Notes: generated from the letters alone by a model not told the origin. A stretch of DNA of 64,000 nucleotides from Nitratireductor sp. (GCA_020637805.1 JACKJU010000004.1:186001-250000); one strand, 5' to 3'. Shown: positions 7,951-17,014, counted from the first letter of the stretch. Numbers and translations are program-made.

Positions 7951-9083
7951 ACACGCGCGAACGATCATCCGGGGCCGGAAAGCCGCCGGAACAAAGCGAA
8001 CCTGCCCCTTCCAGCGAGACCGCCAAACCTGAGCGCATCGCCAAGCGCATGGCGCGTGCCGGCCTGTGCTCGCGCAGGGAAGCAGAAACCTGGATCGCGG
8101 CTGGACGCGTGAAACTGAACGGGAAAGTGCTGGCCACGCCCGCCGTCACCGTTACCGAAAAAGACAAGATCGAGGTCGACGGCAATCCGTTGCAGGGCCG
8201 TGAACGAACCCGTCTCTGGCTGTTTCACAAACCAGGTGGTCTTGTTACCACCAACAAGGACCCGGAAGGACGGCCAACGGTCTTTGGCGCGCTGCCGGAC
8301 GATCTGCCTCGCGTGCTTTCCGTCGGACGGCTGGACATCAACACGGAGGGCCTCCTCCTGCTGACCAACGATGGCGGGTTGTCACGGGTGCTGGAGCTTC
8401 CGTCCACGGGCTGGCTTCGCCGTTACCGTGTTCGTGCCCATGGCCAGATCACCCAGGCCCAACTTGATACGCTCAAGGAAGGTGTCGCTGTAAATGGCGT
8501 TCTGTACGGTCCCATCGAGGCGCTGATCGACCGCGAACAGGGCGGCAACGTCTGGCTGACGCTGGCCTTCAGGGAAGGCAAGAACCGCGAGGTCAAGGAG
8601 GTGCTCGGATCGCTTGGGCTGGAGGTGAACCGGCTTATTCGCGTTTCCTACGGACCGTTCCAGCTTGGCGACCTGCGGCCTGGAGAAGTCCGGGAAGTTC
8701 GCGGGCGTACCCTGCGTGAGCAGCTCGGCGAAAAACTCATCGCGGAAGCCAATGCGGATTTCGATGCGCCGATACTCAACCAGACCAGTTCCGTGCAACG
8801 CGGAATGGGCGAAACGAAGAAGCCTGCGGCGAAACCCAGACGCGAAAAGGCAGTGCGAGGACAGGTCAAGAACGAAACGCTGGACCGGCTGACAACGCGC
8901 CTGGAAACCGAGAAGAAACCGCCCAAACGTCATGGCAAACCGAAGACAGGCGCATTCAAGTCAGGCAATCCCAAGACGGGCAATCCCAAGTCTGGAACGC
9001 AAGGGGCGGACGGAAAATTTGAGGGCAACAGGCCGCACAAGGGTGGCACCGGCCGCGCGGCACCGCGGGGCGGAAAGCGCTGA
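7947..9083 (+). CDS. rluB: 23S rRNA pseudouridine synthase, RsuA/RluB family
   Basis: The 378-residue protein has an N-terminal S4 RNA-binding domain (RIAKRMARAGLCSRREAETWI, residues about 30-50), then the RsuA/RluB catalytic domain with the motif GRLDINTEGLLLLTNDG, whose Asp is the catalytic nucleophile. Family members isomerise a uridine in rRNA; RluB acts on U2605 of 23S rRNA. The last 110 residues are a Lys/Gly/Pro-rich tail with tandem GNPK-type repeats, probably disordered and RNA-contacting. GTG 7947 was chosen because it overlaps the previous stop in a GTGA junction; an in-frame GTG at 7938 is also possible. RsmD follows by 3 bases, so both rRNA-modifying enzymes share a transcript. 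Confidence 0.88.
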   Translation: MNTRERSSGAGKPPEQSEPAPSSETAKPERIAKRMARAGLCSRREAETWIAAGRVKLNGKVLATPAVTVTEKDKIEVDGNPLQGRERTRLWLFHKPGGLVTTNKDPEGRPTVFGALPDDLPRVLSVGRLDINTEGLLLLTNDGGLSRVLELPSTGWLRRYRVRAHGQITQAQLDTLKEGVAVNGVLYGPIEALIDREQGGNVWLTLAFREGKNREVKEVLGSLGLEVNRLIRVSYGPFQLGDLRPGEVREVRGRTLREQLGEKLIAEANADFDAPILNQTSSVQRGMGETKKPAAKPRREKAVRGQVKNETLDRLTTRLETEKKPPKRHGKPKTGAFKSGNPKTGNPKSGTQGADGKFEGNRPHKGGTGRAAPRGGKR

Positions 9084-9086
9084 TCC

Positions 9087-9662
9087 ATGCGGATCGTCGG
9101 CGGCATCTATCGCGGTCGCAGGCTGTCTGCCCCCTCCTCCCAGCGGGTCAGGCCGACAACCGACCGTACGCGCGAAAGCCTGTTCAACATCCTGGCCAAC
9201 CGCTTCGACTTCGAGGGCAAACGGGTCATCGATCTGTTTGCGGGAACAGGCGCACTTGGTCTGGAGGCAATGTCGCGCGGGGCGGAATTCTGCCTGTTCA
9301 TGGACGAAAGCGCCGAGGGACATGGCCTCGTGCGTGGCAACATCGAGGCTTTGGGCCTCCAGGGATCGACTGCGCTTCAACGCCGCGATGCGACAAAACC
9401 CGGCGAGCGCGGCGCCTTCCCTCCTTTCGATCTTGTCTTTCTCGACCCTCCCTATGGCCGGAACCTCGGCACGAGGGCGATGCGTGCTCTTCTCGACGGA
9501 GGCTGGCTTAACGCCGATGCTCTGGTAATTCTGGAAGAGAGCGCCGCAGAATTTCCCGAAGGCGTGTCCGGATTTGAGCTGGCCGAAAAGCGGGCTTTCG
9601 GAGACACCTTGATCGGCTTTTTCACGATTGGCGAGGACCGCGAGGAGTTTTCAGGAGCGTGA
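9087..9662 (+). CDS. rsmD: 16S rRNA (guanine(966)-N(2))-methyltransferase RsmD
   Basis: The 191-residue protein begins with MRIVGGIYRGRRL and RPTTDRTRESLFNIL, the conserved RsmD opening. It then carries the SAM motif VIDLFAGTGALGLEAMSRGA (about residues 49-68) and the N-methyltransferase motif LVFLDPPYG (about 116-124, DPPY). The enzyme methylates N2 of G966 in 16S rRNA in the small subunit. Length agrees with the family. It sits directly behind the pseudouridine synthase gene. The next gene starts about 170 bases on with its own leader. Confidence 0.95.
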   Translation: MRIVGGIYRGRRLSAPSSQRVRPTTDRTRESLFNILANRFDFEGKRVIDLFAGTGALGLEAMSRGAEFCLFMDESAEGHGLVRGNIEALGLQGSTALQRRDATKPGERGAFPPFDLVFLDPPYGRNLGTRAMRALLDGGWLNADALVILEESAAEFPEGVSGFELAEKRAFGDTLIGFFTIGEDREEFSGA

Positions 9663-9835
9663 TGCCGGCAATCCAACCCGCCATTGCGTTTCCGGCTGGG
9701 TGACGAAAGGCTCTATCAGCGCAGTGTTTCCCCGGCTTGCTTTCGCTTTTTCCCGGCTTCGGGCTTTATTGGCTTTTCATTCTCGCCATATAGAACAGGG
9801 GAGGAAATGGACGGCTACAAGGTGGAGTTTCTCCA

Positions 9836-10675
9836 ATGACACGCGAATTCGGCCTGGCCCTTGGAAGCGGTGGTGCAAGGGGTATCGCCCATGTGCATGT
9901 GATCAAGGCACTGGATGATCTGGGCATCAGGGCATCCATCGTTTCAGGTTCCTCGATCGGATCAATCGTTGGCGCCGGTTATGCCGCCGGGATGCGCGGC
10001 GAGGAGATCGAAGACGTCTTTCGCTCCACTTTCTCCAATCGCATGCAGGTGCTCTCCAAGCTCTGGCAGGTCAGTTCCAATCCCTTCGCCGGGTGGATGA
10101 AGAAAGATCGCGGGCCTCTTGGCCAGATGGATGTATCGACGCTTCTCGACGCCTTCCTGCCGGAATCCGTTCCGGCAAGCTTCGAAGAACTCGAACTGCC
10201 GCTGCTTGTCACTGCAACCGATTTCTATGGCGACCGCGCCATCGTGTTCGGCTCAGGCGAACTGAAACCGGCGGTGGCGGCATCCTGCGCCGTGCCGGTC
10301 CTGTTCAAGCCGGTCAGGATCGACGGAACGGTTCTGGTGGATGGCGGTTTCTACAACCCTGTCCCGTTCGACATCATCCGTTCAGATGGACGCTTCGTCA
10401 TCGGGGTCGACGTGGTGGGAACGCCCGAGGGCAAACCCGGCACCTGGCCCTCCCGCATGGAAGCAGGTATCGGCGCAAGCCAGCTCATGATGCAGGCAAT
10501 CACCCACCATAAACTTGCGAACGATCCGCCCGAGATTTTTCTGCGGGCACCCAACAACAGTTTCAAGGTGCTGGATTTCCTCAAGGTCGAGGAAATACTT
10601 GAAAATAGTGAACCGCTGTACGAAGAGACAAAGCGGAAGGTGCATTCGCTCCTGGAGGCCGACAGGGTAATCTGA
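9836..10675 (+). CDS. patatin-like phospholipase, RssA/YchK family
   Basis: The 279-residue protein contains the patatin fold signatures: oxyanion-hole GSGGARGIAHV (about residues 10-20), nucleophile elbow GSSIG (about 39-43) and the Asp of DGG (VDGGFYNPVP, about 168-177). These form the Ser-Asp dyad of bacterial patatin hydrolases, which cleave acyl esters of phospholipids. Physiological substrate is unknown; E. coli RssA is similar in size. No signal peptide is seen, so it should be cytoplasmic or peripheral at the membrane. The 170-base gap before it holds no recognisable element. Confidence 0.85.
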   Translation: MTREFGLALGSGGARGIAHVHVIKALDDLGIRASIVSGSSIGSIVGAGYAAGMRGEEIEDVFRSTFSNRMQVLSKLWQVSSNPFAGWMKKDRGPLGQMDVSTLLDAFLPESVPASFEELELPLLVTATDFYGDRAIVFGSGELKPAVAASCAVPVLFKPVRIDGTVLVDGGFYNPVPFDIIRSDGRFVIGVDVVGTPEGKPGTWPSRMEAGIGASQLMMQAITHHKLANDPPEIFLRAPNNSFKVLDFLKVEEILENSEPLYEETKRKVHSLLEADRVI

Positions 10676-10786
10676 ATTTCTGCCTTGATTACCGCCGTCC
10701 AAGGCACGAAATGTCATCCAACCCGCAGTGCGTGGCAATTACCGGCCAGCCTGCATCCCGAAATACCGGCATTCAACGGAACAAAC

Positions 10787-12124
10787 GTGACAATCAATCT
10801 CGAAAAGCTCGAAATCAACGCGCGCGCACTCGTGAGCGCCGCCATGAAGGCGGGGGCAGACAAGTGCGACGTCGTGGTGGCCAACGGCAATTCACTCGGA
10901 ATAGGTGTCCGCGAAGGCAAGGTCGAAAACACTGGACGCGCCGAGGGTGACGAATTCTCCTTGCGGGTGTTTGTAGGCAAGCGCACCGCTTCGGTTTCGG
11001 CCAACCAGCCCGGCGATTTCGCCATGCTTGCAGAGCGCGCAGTGGCGATGGCGCGGGTTTCGCCGGAAGATCCCTTCCAGGACCTCGTCGCGGAAGACGA
11101 ACTGGCGAAGAACTGGCCCGACCTCGATACGCTGGACAACCACATACCGGATGCTGACGAACTGACAGCGCGTGCACTTGAAGCCGAAAATGCAGCGCTC
11201 AGCGTGGACGGCGTCAGCAAATCGATGGGTGCCTCGGCAGGCTGGGGAACCAGCGGTTTTGTGCTGGCGACGTCCAACGGGTTTGCTGGCAATTACTCCG
11301 TGTCGCGCTTTTCCTCTTCAGCCTCGGCGCTCTGCGGCGAAGGCGAGGCGATGGAGCGGGACTATGACATGCACGCGGTGACCCATATTGGCGACCTGCG
11401 CGACCCGGCAGAGATCGGCAGAACCGCAGGCGAACGTGCAGTCAGGCGTTCGAATCCGAAAACCGTGAAAAGCGGTTCCTATCCGCTGGTATTCGACCGG
11501 CGCATTGCCGGCGGCATGCTGGGGGCGCTTCTTGGTGCAATCAATGCGTCATCGGTTGCGCGCAAGACCAGTTTCCTCAGAAACAGCATGGGCAAGGCCG
11601 TCGCCAATCCAGCAGTAACCGTTCATGACGATCCGCACCGGATTCGCGGCCTCGGATCGCGGCCCTTCGATGGCGAGGGGCGCGAATGCGGCCCCCTGCT
11701 TCCCATTGACCGGGGCGAACTGACAACCTGGCTGCTCGACGGCGCCACGGCCCGCGAACTGGGTCTGGAAAGCAACGGTCGCGCATCGCGTTCGGGATCG
11801 GGCACCTCCCCCTCCTCGACCAATGCCTGGATCGAAGCCGGCGAAAAAAGCCCGGAGGATTTCATGCGTGAGATCGGCACCGGCATCCTGATTACCGAAA
11901 CAATCGGCCATGGCATCAACATGGTGACGGGTGATTTCTCCAAGGGGGCAAGCGGGTTCTTCATCGAAAATGGAGAGATCGCCTACCCGGTGGCAGGCTT
12001 CACCATCGCCGGAAACCTGAAGGACATGTTTCTTTCCATGCTCCCGGCCAGCGACCTGGAGTTCAGGGGATCGACCAACGCACCGTCTCTTCTCATTGAG
12101 GGCATGACCGTCGGTGGCACCTGA
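10787..12124 (+). CDS. pmbA: TldD/PmbA family protein (TldE-like)
   Basis: The 445-residue protein matches PmbA/TldE in length and in conserved segments: KAGADKCDVVVANGNSLGI near the start, the GTSP-type glycine/serine region (SGSGTSPSSTNAWIEAG, around residue 345) and ITETIGHGINMVTGDFSKGA near residue 380. TldD-TldE is a cytoplasmic heterodimeric metalloprotease that degrades unfolded peptides and matures some RiPPs. The TldE subunit lacks the HExxxH site, as here, so the partner tldD must be elsewhere. The start was placed at GTG 10787, which gives the family length; a longer version from a TTG upstream is unlikely. It overlaps the next gene by 11 bases. Confidence 0.88.
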   Translation: MTINLEKLEINARALVSAAMKAGADKCDVVVANGNSLGIGVREGKVENTGRAEGDEFSLRVFVGKRTASVSANQPGDFAMLAERAVAMARVSPEDPFQDLVAEDELAKNWPDLDTLDNHIPDADELTARALEAENAALSVDGVSKSMGASAGWGTSGFVLATSNGFAGNYSVSRFSSSASALCGEGEAMERDYDMHAVTHIGDLRDPAEIGRTAGERAVRRSNPKTVKSGSYPLVFDRRIAGGMLGALLGAINASSVARKTSFLRNSMGKAVANPAVTVHDDPHRIRGLGSRPFDGEGRECGPLLPIDRGELTTWLLDGATARELGLESNGRASRSGSGTSPSSTNAWIEAGEKSPEDFMREIGTGILITETIGHGINMVTGDFSKGASGFFIENGEIAYPVAGFTIAGNLKDMFLSMLPASDLEFRGSTNAPSLLIEGMTVGGT

Positions 12125-12926
12125 TAGACCAATTGCGCCCCCCGGGCTTGCTGCCGACCTTGAACTGATGCGGCAGGTGGCCGCCGAGGCCGGGCGCATC
12201 GCGATGCGCTATTTCCGCAAGGACAACGAAGTCTGGCACAAGAGCGGCAATTCCCCGGTCTCCGAGGCTGACATTGCGGTCGACACCTTTCTGCGCGAAA
12301 GCCTGATGGCGGCGCGGCCGGATTATGGCTGGCTGTCCGAGGAAACCCTGGACAACCCGGACAGGCTTGAACGCGCGCTCCTGTTCGTGGTCGATCCGAT
12401 TGACGGAACGCGCGGCTTCATTGCCGGAGAGGCAGAGTGGTGTGTGTCGGTTGGACTGGTAGCGGGAACGCGGCCGGTGGCGGGCGTTCTAGAATGTCCT
12501 GCGCTCGAGCGCAGTTTCTCTGCGGCTGCGGAACTGCCTGCCTTCCTGAACGGCAAGGAGCTGGCTATCGAACCCAGCAGCCGGATCGAAAGGGTTACCG
12601 CATCACGCAAGCTCAATGCGCTGCTGGCCCGCAAATATCCGGACGTGATGAATGTCAGGGAGTTCGTGCCGTCGCTTGCCTACCGGCTGGCACTGGTGGC
12701 CACCGGCGAAATCGATGCGGCCTTTGCCCGGCCAGGTGCACAGGACTGGGATCTGGCGGCAGCGGAGATCATCCTGGAGCAGGCAGGCGGACGTCTTACC
12801 GATCTTCATGGTGCCGTGAGGCAGTACAATCAGGAAAAAACCGGCGCGCCCTCGCTGGTTGCTTCGGGTCCCGGGAGGCATGAGGCGCTGTTAAACCTTG
12901 CCAATAGCGGCGGATTTCTTCATTAG
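12114..12926 (+). CDS. cysQ: 3'(2'),5'-bisphosphate nucleotidase CysQ (inositol monophosphatase family)
   Basis: The 270-residue protein has the metal-binding signatures of the family: EAD in SEADIAVD, DPIDGTRGFI (DxIDGT) and WDLAAAEIILEQAGG (WDxAAA). CysQ hydrolyses PAP to AMP during sulfur assimilation; some homologues act on inositol phosphates, so the substrate is inferred. The GTG start overlaps the end of pmbA by 11 bases; a shorter form from ATG 12168 would still keep all motifs. It heads a group (cysQ, DUF4170, DUF374, waaA, lpxK) that I recall as conserved in Hyphomicrobiales and linked to lipid A/Kdo synthesis. Confidence 0.85.
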   Translation: MAPDRPIAPPGLAADLELMRQVAAEAGRIAMRYFRKDNEVWHKSGNSPVSEADIAVDTFLRESLMAARPDYGWLSEETLDNPDRLERALLFVVDPIDGTRGFIAGEAEWCVSVGLVAGTRPVAGVLECPALERSFSAAAELPAFLNGKELAIEPSSRIERVTASRKLNALLARKYPDVMNVREFVPSLAYRLALVATGEIDAAFARPGAQDWDLAAAEIILEQAGGRLTDLHGAVRQYNQEKTGAPSLVASGPGRHEALLNLANSGGFLH

Positions 12927-12998
12927 AGAAGCGCGAAATTGCTGCAGGTGCGAATTGCCTGCAGAAACCAGCGAACGAGCGATCAAGCAGGAGCGATC

Positions 12999-13232
12999 AT
13001 GAGCGATAAGGAAGAGCAGTTGCTTCACCTCGTATTCGGCGGTGAACTGGAAGACCTCAAGAAGATGAAGTTCAAGGATCTGGACGATCTGGACATTGTC
13101 GGCATCTTCCCGAACTATTCTACGGCCTACAATGCATGGAAGGCCAAGGCACAGCAGACCGTCGACAATGCACATGCACGCTACTTCATCGTGCACATGC
13201 ACCGACTTCTCGATCCGGAAAACAAGGGCTAG
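12999..13232 (+). CDS. DUF4170 family small protein
   Basis: This 77-residue acidic protein reads LLHLVFGGELEDLKK then VGIFPNYSTAYNAWKAKAQQTVDNAHARYFIVH, the DUF4170 pattern. Function is unknown. A good AGGAG ribosome-binding site at 12989-12993 supports ATG 12999. It sits between cysQ and the DUF374 acyltransferase, ahead of waaA and lpxK, which suggests but does not prove a link to outer-membrane lipid assembly. No signal peptide or membrane segment is present. Confidence 0.8.
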   Translation: MSDKEEQLLHLVFGGELEDLKKMKFKDLDDLDIVGIFPNYSTAYNAWKAKAQQTVDNAHARYFIVHMHRLLDPENKG

Positions 13233-13270
13233 GCTTCACGCCTCGCCGAACTGGCATAGCGAATGACGCG

Positions 13271-14017
13271 ATGAGTGTACTTCCCGGCAAGCGCAACAGA
13301 ACGCCTGCGTGGATGCGCCGGGCAGGACAGGGCCTGTCGCGCAGTCCGGCTTTTGCCGCCGCCAGTGCATGGCTGGCGATCCGCTATCTGAAATTCGTCT
13401 TCAAGACGAACAAGTGGATCGTGGAGCCGGAAGATGCGCTGGCGGAGGTGACGCCGGAACTCCCGGTCATCGTCGGTGTCTGGCATGGCCAGCATATTCT
13501 TCTTCCCGCCATTCCCATCGGCCTGACGGCGTCGGTGATGATATCGCGCAGTCTCGATGGTGAAATTACCGCCCGTGTCGCCCAGGCATACGGCAACCGG
13601 ACGATACGGGCCTCTGGCGGACGCAGCGCCAAGGCCACGCTCAAGAAGGGAGCGCTGAAAGGCTTTCTTGACATGAAGGCAGCGCTCGAACGCGGCGAGA
13701 ACGTGTTGCAGACTGCGGACATTCCAAAAGGCAAATCGCGTAGCGCCGGTGCAGGGATCGTCACGCTTGCGCAGAAGACCGGCCGGCCCATCGTGCCGCT
13801 GGCCGTAGCCTCCTCGCGGCGCTGGGTTCTGCCGAAGAGCTGGGACCGCACAACCATCAACGGTCCCTTCGGCAAATCCGCCATAGTCGTGGGCAAACTT
13901 GTCCATGTCGACGCCGAAGGCGGTGACGCGGCAATCGAAAAGGCGCGCGGGGAATTGCAATTGGAACTGGATCGCATTACCGAACGGGCTTATGCCCTGA
14001 CAGGCAAACCAGAATAA
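13271..14017 (+). CDS. lysophospholipid acyltransferase family protein (DUF374)
   Basis: The 248-residue protein carries the DUF374 layout: a hydrophobic N-terminal stretch, VIVGVWHGQHILLPA with the acceptor His near residue 74, then ISRSLDGEITARVAQAYGNRTIRASGGRSA and a C-terminal IVPLAVASSRRW. Members are predicted acyltransferases related to LpxL/PlsC folds. The usual DGPRGP element appears as a divergent ADIPKGK, so substrate details may differ. Its place directly before waaA and lpxK suggests acyl transfer to lipid A or a related lipid. Start ATG 13271 was preferred because upstream in-frame codons run through DUF4170. Confidence 0.82.
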   Translation: MSVLPGKRNRTPAWMRRAGQGLSRSPAFAAASAWLAIRYLKFVFKTNKWIVEPEDALAEVTPELPVIVGVWHGQHILLPAIPIGLTASVMISRSLDGEITARVAQAYGNRTIRASGGRSAKATLKKGALKGFLDMKAALERGENVLQTADIPKGKSRSAGAGIVTLAQKTGRPIVPLAVASSRRWVLPKSWDRTTINGPFGKSAIVVGKLVHVDAEGGDAAIEKARGELQLELDRITERAYALTGKPE

Positions 14018-14049
14018 TCGCGCAAATGCCCATGTCCGCCCTCGCAGGA

Positions 14050-14154
14050 CCAGAGCAGTCTCGACTTTGACGGATCCGGCAAGATCGAAATGCATCGATG
14101 AATTCGGTTGTTTGCCGAGAGCAATCGTTTCCACCCCAAGGTGAAACGATCTAG
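14050..14154 (+). repeat. copy B of a ~105-bp intergenic repeat family
   Basis: The segment aligns with copies at 7589 (inverted) and 46884: CAGAGCAGTCTCGA, GATCGAAATGCATC, GTTGTTTGCCGA and GTGAAACGATCTAG are shared blocks. It fills most of the gap between the DUF374 gene and waaA and ends 43 bases before waaA. In this copy the TAGATCG end does not terminate a gene. Confidence 0.7.
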
Positions 14155-14197
14155 TATTTTGTTGCACAATGCGTGCGGCTGCCCGGAATAACTGCAC

Positions 14198-15520
14198 ATG
14201 AGTGACCTGTGGACACGGCTGACACTTGGAACCTACCGCATGGTGGGCCGTGTCATGTATCCGTTCATGGGACCTTTCCTGCATGTGCGCGCCAGGCGGG
14301 GAAAGGAAGACCGCCGCAGGCGATACGAGCGTTACGGCTATCCCAGCGCCGACAAGCCGGATGGCCCGCTGGTGTGGTTTCACGCGGCAAGCGTTGGCGA
14401 ATCGATGGCGGTGCTGCCGCTGATCGAGCACATTCACGGTCTTGGCATACACACGGTAATGACCACCGGAACGGTGACATCAGCCGAAGTTGTGCGCAAG
14501 CGGCTGCCACGCGCGACCTTCCACCAGTACGTGCCGCTCGATCTGGAACAGGCGGTCAACCGGTTTCTGGATCACTGGAAGCCGGACCTGGCCATCTTCA
14601 CCGAGTCGGAGATCTGGCCGACGACCATTGAGCAGTTGAAGCTCAGGCGCATACCGCAGGTGCTGGTGAATGCCCGCATGTCCGACCGCTCCTACAAGCG
14701 GTGGAGCGGCGCGGCGAAACTGGCCGAGAGCCTGTTCGACCGCTTTTCCCACGTGATCGCGCAATCCGAGATCGATGCCGACCGCTTCCGCAAACTGGGC
14801 GCAAGGCCAGTTACGGTATCGGGCAACATGAAGGTCGATACGCCCAAGCTGCCGGTCAATCCGCAGGAATTGGCCGACATGCGCACCGCCATCGCCGGGC
14901 GTCCGGCCTGGATCGCCGCCAGCACGCACAAGGGGGAAGAGGAAATCATCCTCAAGACCCACCTGAGACTTGCAAAGGAACTCCCCGGCCTGCTGACGAT
15001 ACTCGTACCGCGTCACCCCGACCGCGGCGACGATGTGGAGGCACTTGTGCACCAGAGCGGCCTGCAGATCGCCAGGCGCAGCCGCCGCGAAGCGATACGC
15101 AAGGTAACGGATGTTTTCCTGGGCGATACCATCGGCGAGATGGGCCTTTATCTCAGGCTTGCGCCGGTATGTTTCATGGGCCGCTCGCTGACAGCCGAAG
15201 GCGGGCAGAACCCGCTGGAACCGGCGATGACCGGCACGGCAATCGTTTCAGGCAGCCGTGTCTCCAATTTCCGCGAGACCTACAGCCTGTTGAACGACAA
15301 GGGCGGCGTCGTGCTTGTCGAAGATGCCGACCAGCTGGCCGAGAACGTAAAGTTCCTGCTCTGCAACGCAGGCAAGCGCCACGAAATGGCGACCGCCGCA
15401 GGGGAAGCGCTGGTGGAAATGGCGGGCGCATTGATGCGAACCGTCGAAGTTCTGGACTCCTACGTTTTTCCGCTGATGGTCAAGCGCAAGCTCGAAGAGA
15501 TCAACGATGGCGGTCAATGA
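14198..15520 (+). CDS. waaA: 3-deoxy-D-manno-octulosonic acid transferase (Kdo transferase)
   Basis: The 440-residue protein is a GT30-type Kdo transferase: WFHAASVGESMAVLPLI (about residues 63-79, with the catalytic Glu of GE), FTESEIWPTTIEQLK, and MGRSLTAEGGQNPLEPA near residue 325. It transfers Kdo from CMP-Kdo to lipid IVA at the inner face of the cytoplasmic membrane. An N-terminal hydrophobic stretch anchors it. Its last 14 bases overlap lpxK, coupling the two lipid A enzymes. Confidence 0.95.
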   Translation: MSDLWTRLTLGTYRMVGRVMYPFMGPFLHVRARRGKEDRRRRYERYGYPSADKPDGPLVWFHAASVGESMAVLPLIEHIHGLGIHTVMTTGTVTSAEVVRKRLPRATFHQYVPLDLEQAVNRFLDHWKPDLAIFTESEIWPTTIEQLKLRRIPQVLVNARMSDRSYKRWSGAAKLAESLFDRFSHVIAQSEIDADRFRKLGARPVTVSGNMKVDTPKLPVNPQELADMRTAIAGRPAWIAASTHKGEEEIILKTHLRLAKELPGLLTILVPRHPDRGDDVEALVHQSGLQIARRSRREAIRKVTDVFLGDTIGEMGLYLRLAPVCFMGRSLTAEGGQNPLEPAMTGTAIVSGSRVSNFRETYSLLNDKGGVVLVEDADQLAENVKFLLCNAGKRHEMATAAGEALVEMAGALMRTVEVLDSYVFPLMVKRKLEEINDGGQ

Positions 15521-16538
15521 GACACCCCCTTTCTGGTTCGAGAAGCCCGGCGTAAAAGCCTGGTTGCTTTCTCCCTTCGCCTGGCTCTACAGCCGGGCGG
15601 CGGCACGGACCATGAACATGCAGCCTTCGGGCAGTGTGCCGGTTCCCGTTATCTGCGTGGGCAATTTCATCGCCGGCGGTGGCGGCAAGACACCAACGGC
15701 ACTAGCCCTTTGTCTCGCAGCCCGCGAAGCAGGTTTCCGCCCCGGATTCCTGTCTCGCGGCTATGGCGGCCGGGTAAACCATCCAACCATCGTCGATACC
15801 GGCAAACACAATGCAATCGATGTGGGGGACGAGCCGCTCCTGCTGGCAAGATCGGCGATGACCGTCGTATCTCCCGACCGGATCGCGGGCGCCAACCTGC
15901 TGTCGGAACAGGGTGCTGATTTCATCATCATGGATGACGGCTTCCAGAATCCGCGCCTTAGGCGCGACTACAATCTGGTAGTCGTGGATTCGCGACGCGG
16001 CATCGGCAATGGCTTTGCCATTCCCGCGGGACCGCTTCGTCTCGACCTCAAGACGCAGATGATGAAGGCGGATGGCGTACTTGTTGTCGGTGGCGACCCG
16101 GGCGCAGACCCGGTCATCCGGCGTACCGCGAAGGGCGGCAAACCCGTTTTCCTGGCGAAGCTGAACATGATCGAGCCGGAGCGATGGAAGGGACGGGCAT
16201 TGATTGCCTATGCAGGTATTGCCGACCCGTTCAAGTTCTTCGACAGCCTTGGCAAGGCAGGCGCGAAGCTGTCGCTGGTTCAGCCCTTTGGCGACCATCA
16301 CTATTTCCACGATGACGAGATCAAGGAACTCATCAATCGCGCAAAACTGATGGGGGCCGGGTTGGTTACCACGGCAAAGGACATGGCGCGGCTTCTCAAC
16401 ATGGGGCCGGAACACCAGAAGCTGGCGGATATCTCCGAAGTTTCCGAGGTTGAGCTGACGTTCGACGATGAAGCCACCCCTGCCCGTATCATCGCCAAGA
16501 CGGTGGAGCGCTTCGAAGCCCGCATGCTGGCGAAATGA
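15507..16538 (+). CDS. lpxK: tetraacyldisaccharide 4'-kinase LpxK
   Basis: The 343-residue protein has the LpxK P-loop GNFIAGGGGKTPTALAL (about residues 52-68) and the family motifs LSRGYGGR and DDGFQNPRLRRDYNLVVVD. It phosphorylates the 4' position of the lipid A disaccharide precursor, using ATP, at the inner membrane. An N-terminal hydrophobic segment (VKAWLLSPFAWLYS) likely associates with the membrane. It overlaps waaA by 14 bases and its stop overlaps the tadA start in an ATGA junction. Confidence 0.95.
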   Translation: MAVNETPPFWFEKPGVKAWLLSPFAWLYSRAAARTMNMQPSGSVPVPVICVGNFIAGGGGKTPTALALCLAAREAGFRPGFLSRGYGGRVNHPTIVDTGKHNAIDVGDEPLLLARSAMTVVSPDRIAGANLLSEQGADFIIMDDGFQNPRLRRDYNLVVVDSRRGIGNGFAIPAGPLRLDLKTQMMKADGVLVVGGDPGADPVIRRTAKGGKPVFLAKLNMIEPERWKGRALIAYAGIADPFKFFDSLGKAGAKLSLVQPFGDHHYFHDDEIKELINRAKLMGAGLVTTAKDMARLLNMGPEHQKLADISEVSEVELTFDDEATPARIIAKTVERFEARMLAK

Positions 16539-17014
16539 CCGGGAAGAGCGAACGCAGAAACGCCACGCCCGCCGCATCCGGCTTCATGGAACTGGCGCTG
16601 GAGCAAGCCCGGCTTGCCGCCGAACGCGGCGAGGTCCCGATCGGTGCGGTGGTGGTGCGCAACGGTGAGGTTATTGCCGAAGCCGGGAATCGCACGATCG
16701 AACTCAAGGACGTGACGGCGCATGCAGAAATCCTGGCGCTGAGAAGCGCGGCCCAGGTTACGGGGAGCGAGCGGCTCAGCGATTGCGATCTCTACGTCAC
16801 GCTTGAACCCTGCACCATGTGTGCGGGAGCCATTTCATTCGCCCGCATCCGGCGTCTCTACTTTGCGGCGGCCGACGAGAAAGGCGGCGGCGTCGAACAT
16901 GGGGTGCGTTTCTTTTCCAGCCCGCAGTGCCATCACGCACCCGAAATCTATTCCGGCATCCATGGCGAAGCCGCGGCAAGTCTGTTGCAGGAATTTTTCC
17001 GCGACCGGCGGTGA
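16535..17014 (+). CDS. tadA: tRNA-specific adenosine deaminase TadA-type nucleoside deaminase
   Basis: The 159-residue protein has the cytidine/deoxycytidylate deaminase zinc site: HAE in VTAHAEILALRSAAQ (about residues 60-62) and PCTMCAGAISFARI (about 90-103). TadA converts A34 to inosine in tRNA-Arg(ACG), an essential decoding step. The start lies inside the ATGA overlap with lpxK. I recall tadA usually standing next to the RluB gene in Hyphomicrobiales, whereas here that gene is 9 kb upstream. A hairpin without a T-run lies in the 122-base gap to the convergent lipoprotein gene. Confidence 0.92.
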   Translation: MTGKSERRNATPAASGFMELALEQARLAAERGEVPIGAVVVRNGEVIAEAGNRTIELKDVTAHAEILALRSAAQVTGSERLSDCDLYVTLEPCTMCAGAISFARIRRLYFAAADEKGGGVEHGVRFFSSPQCHHAPEIYSGIHGEAAASLLQEFFRDRR

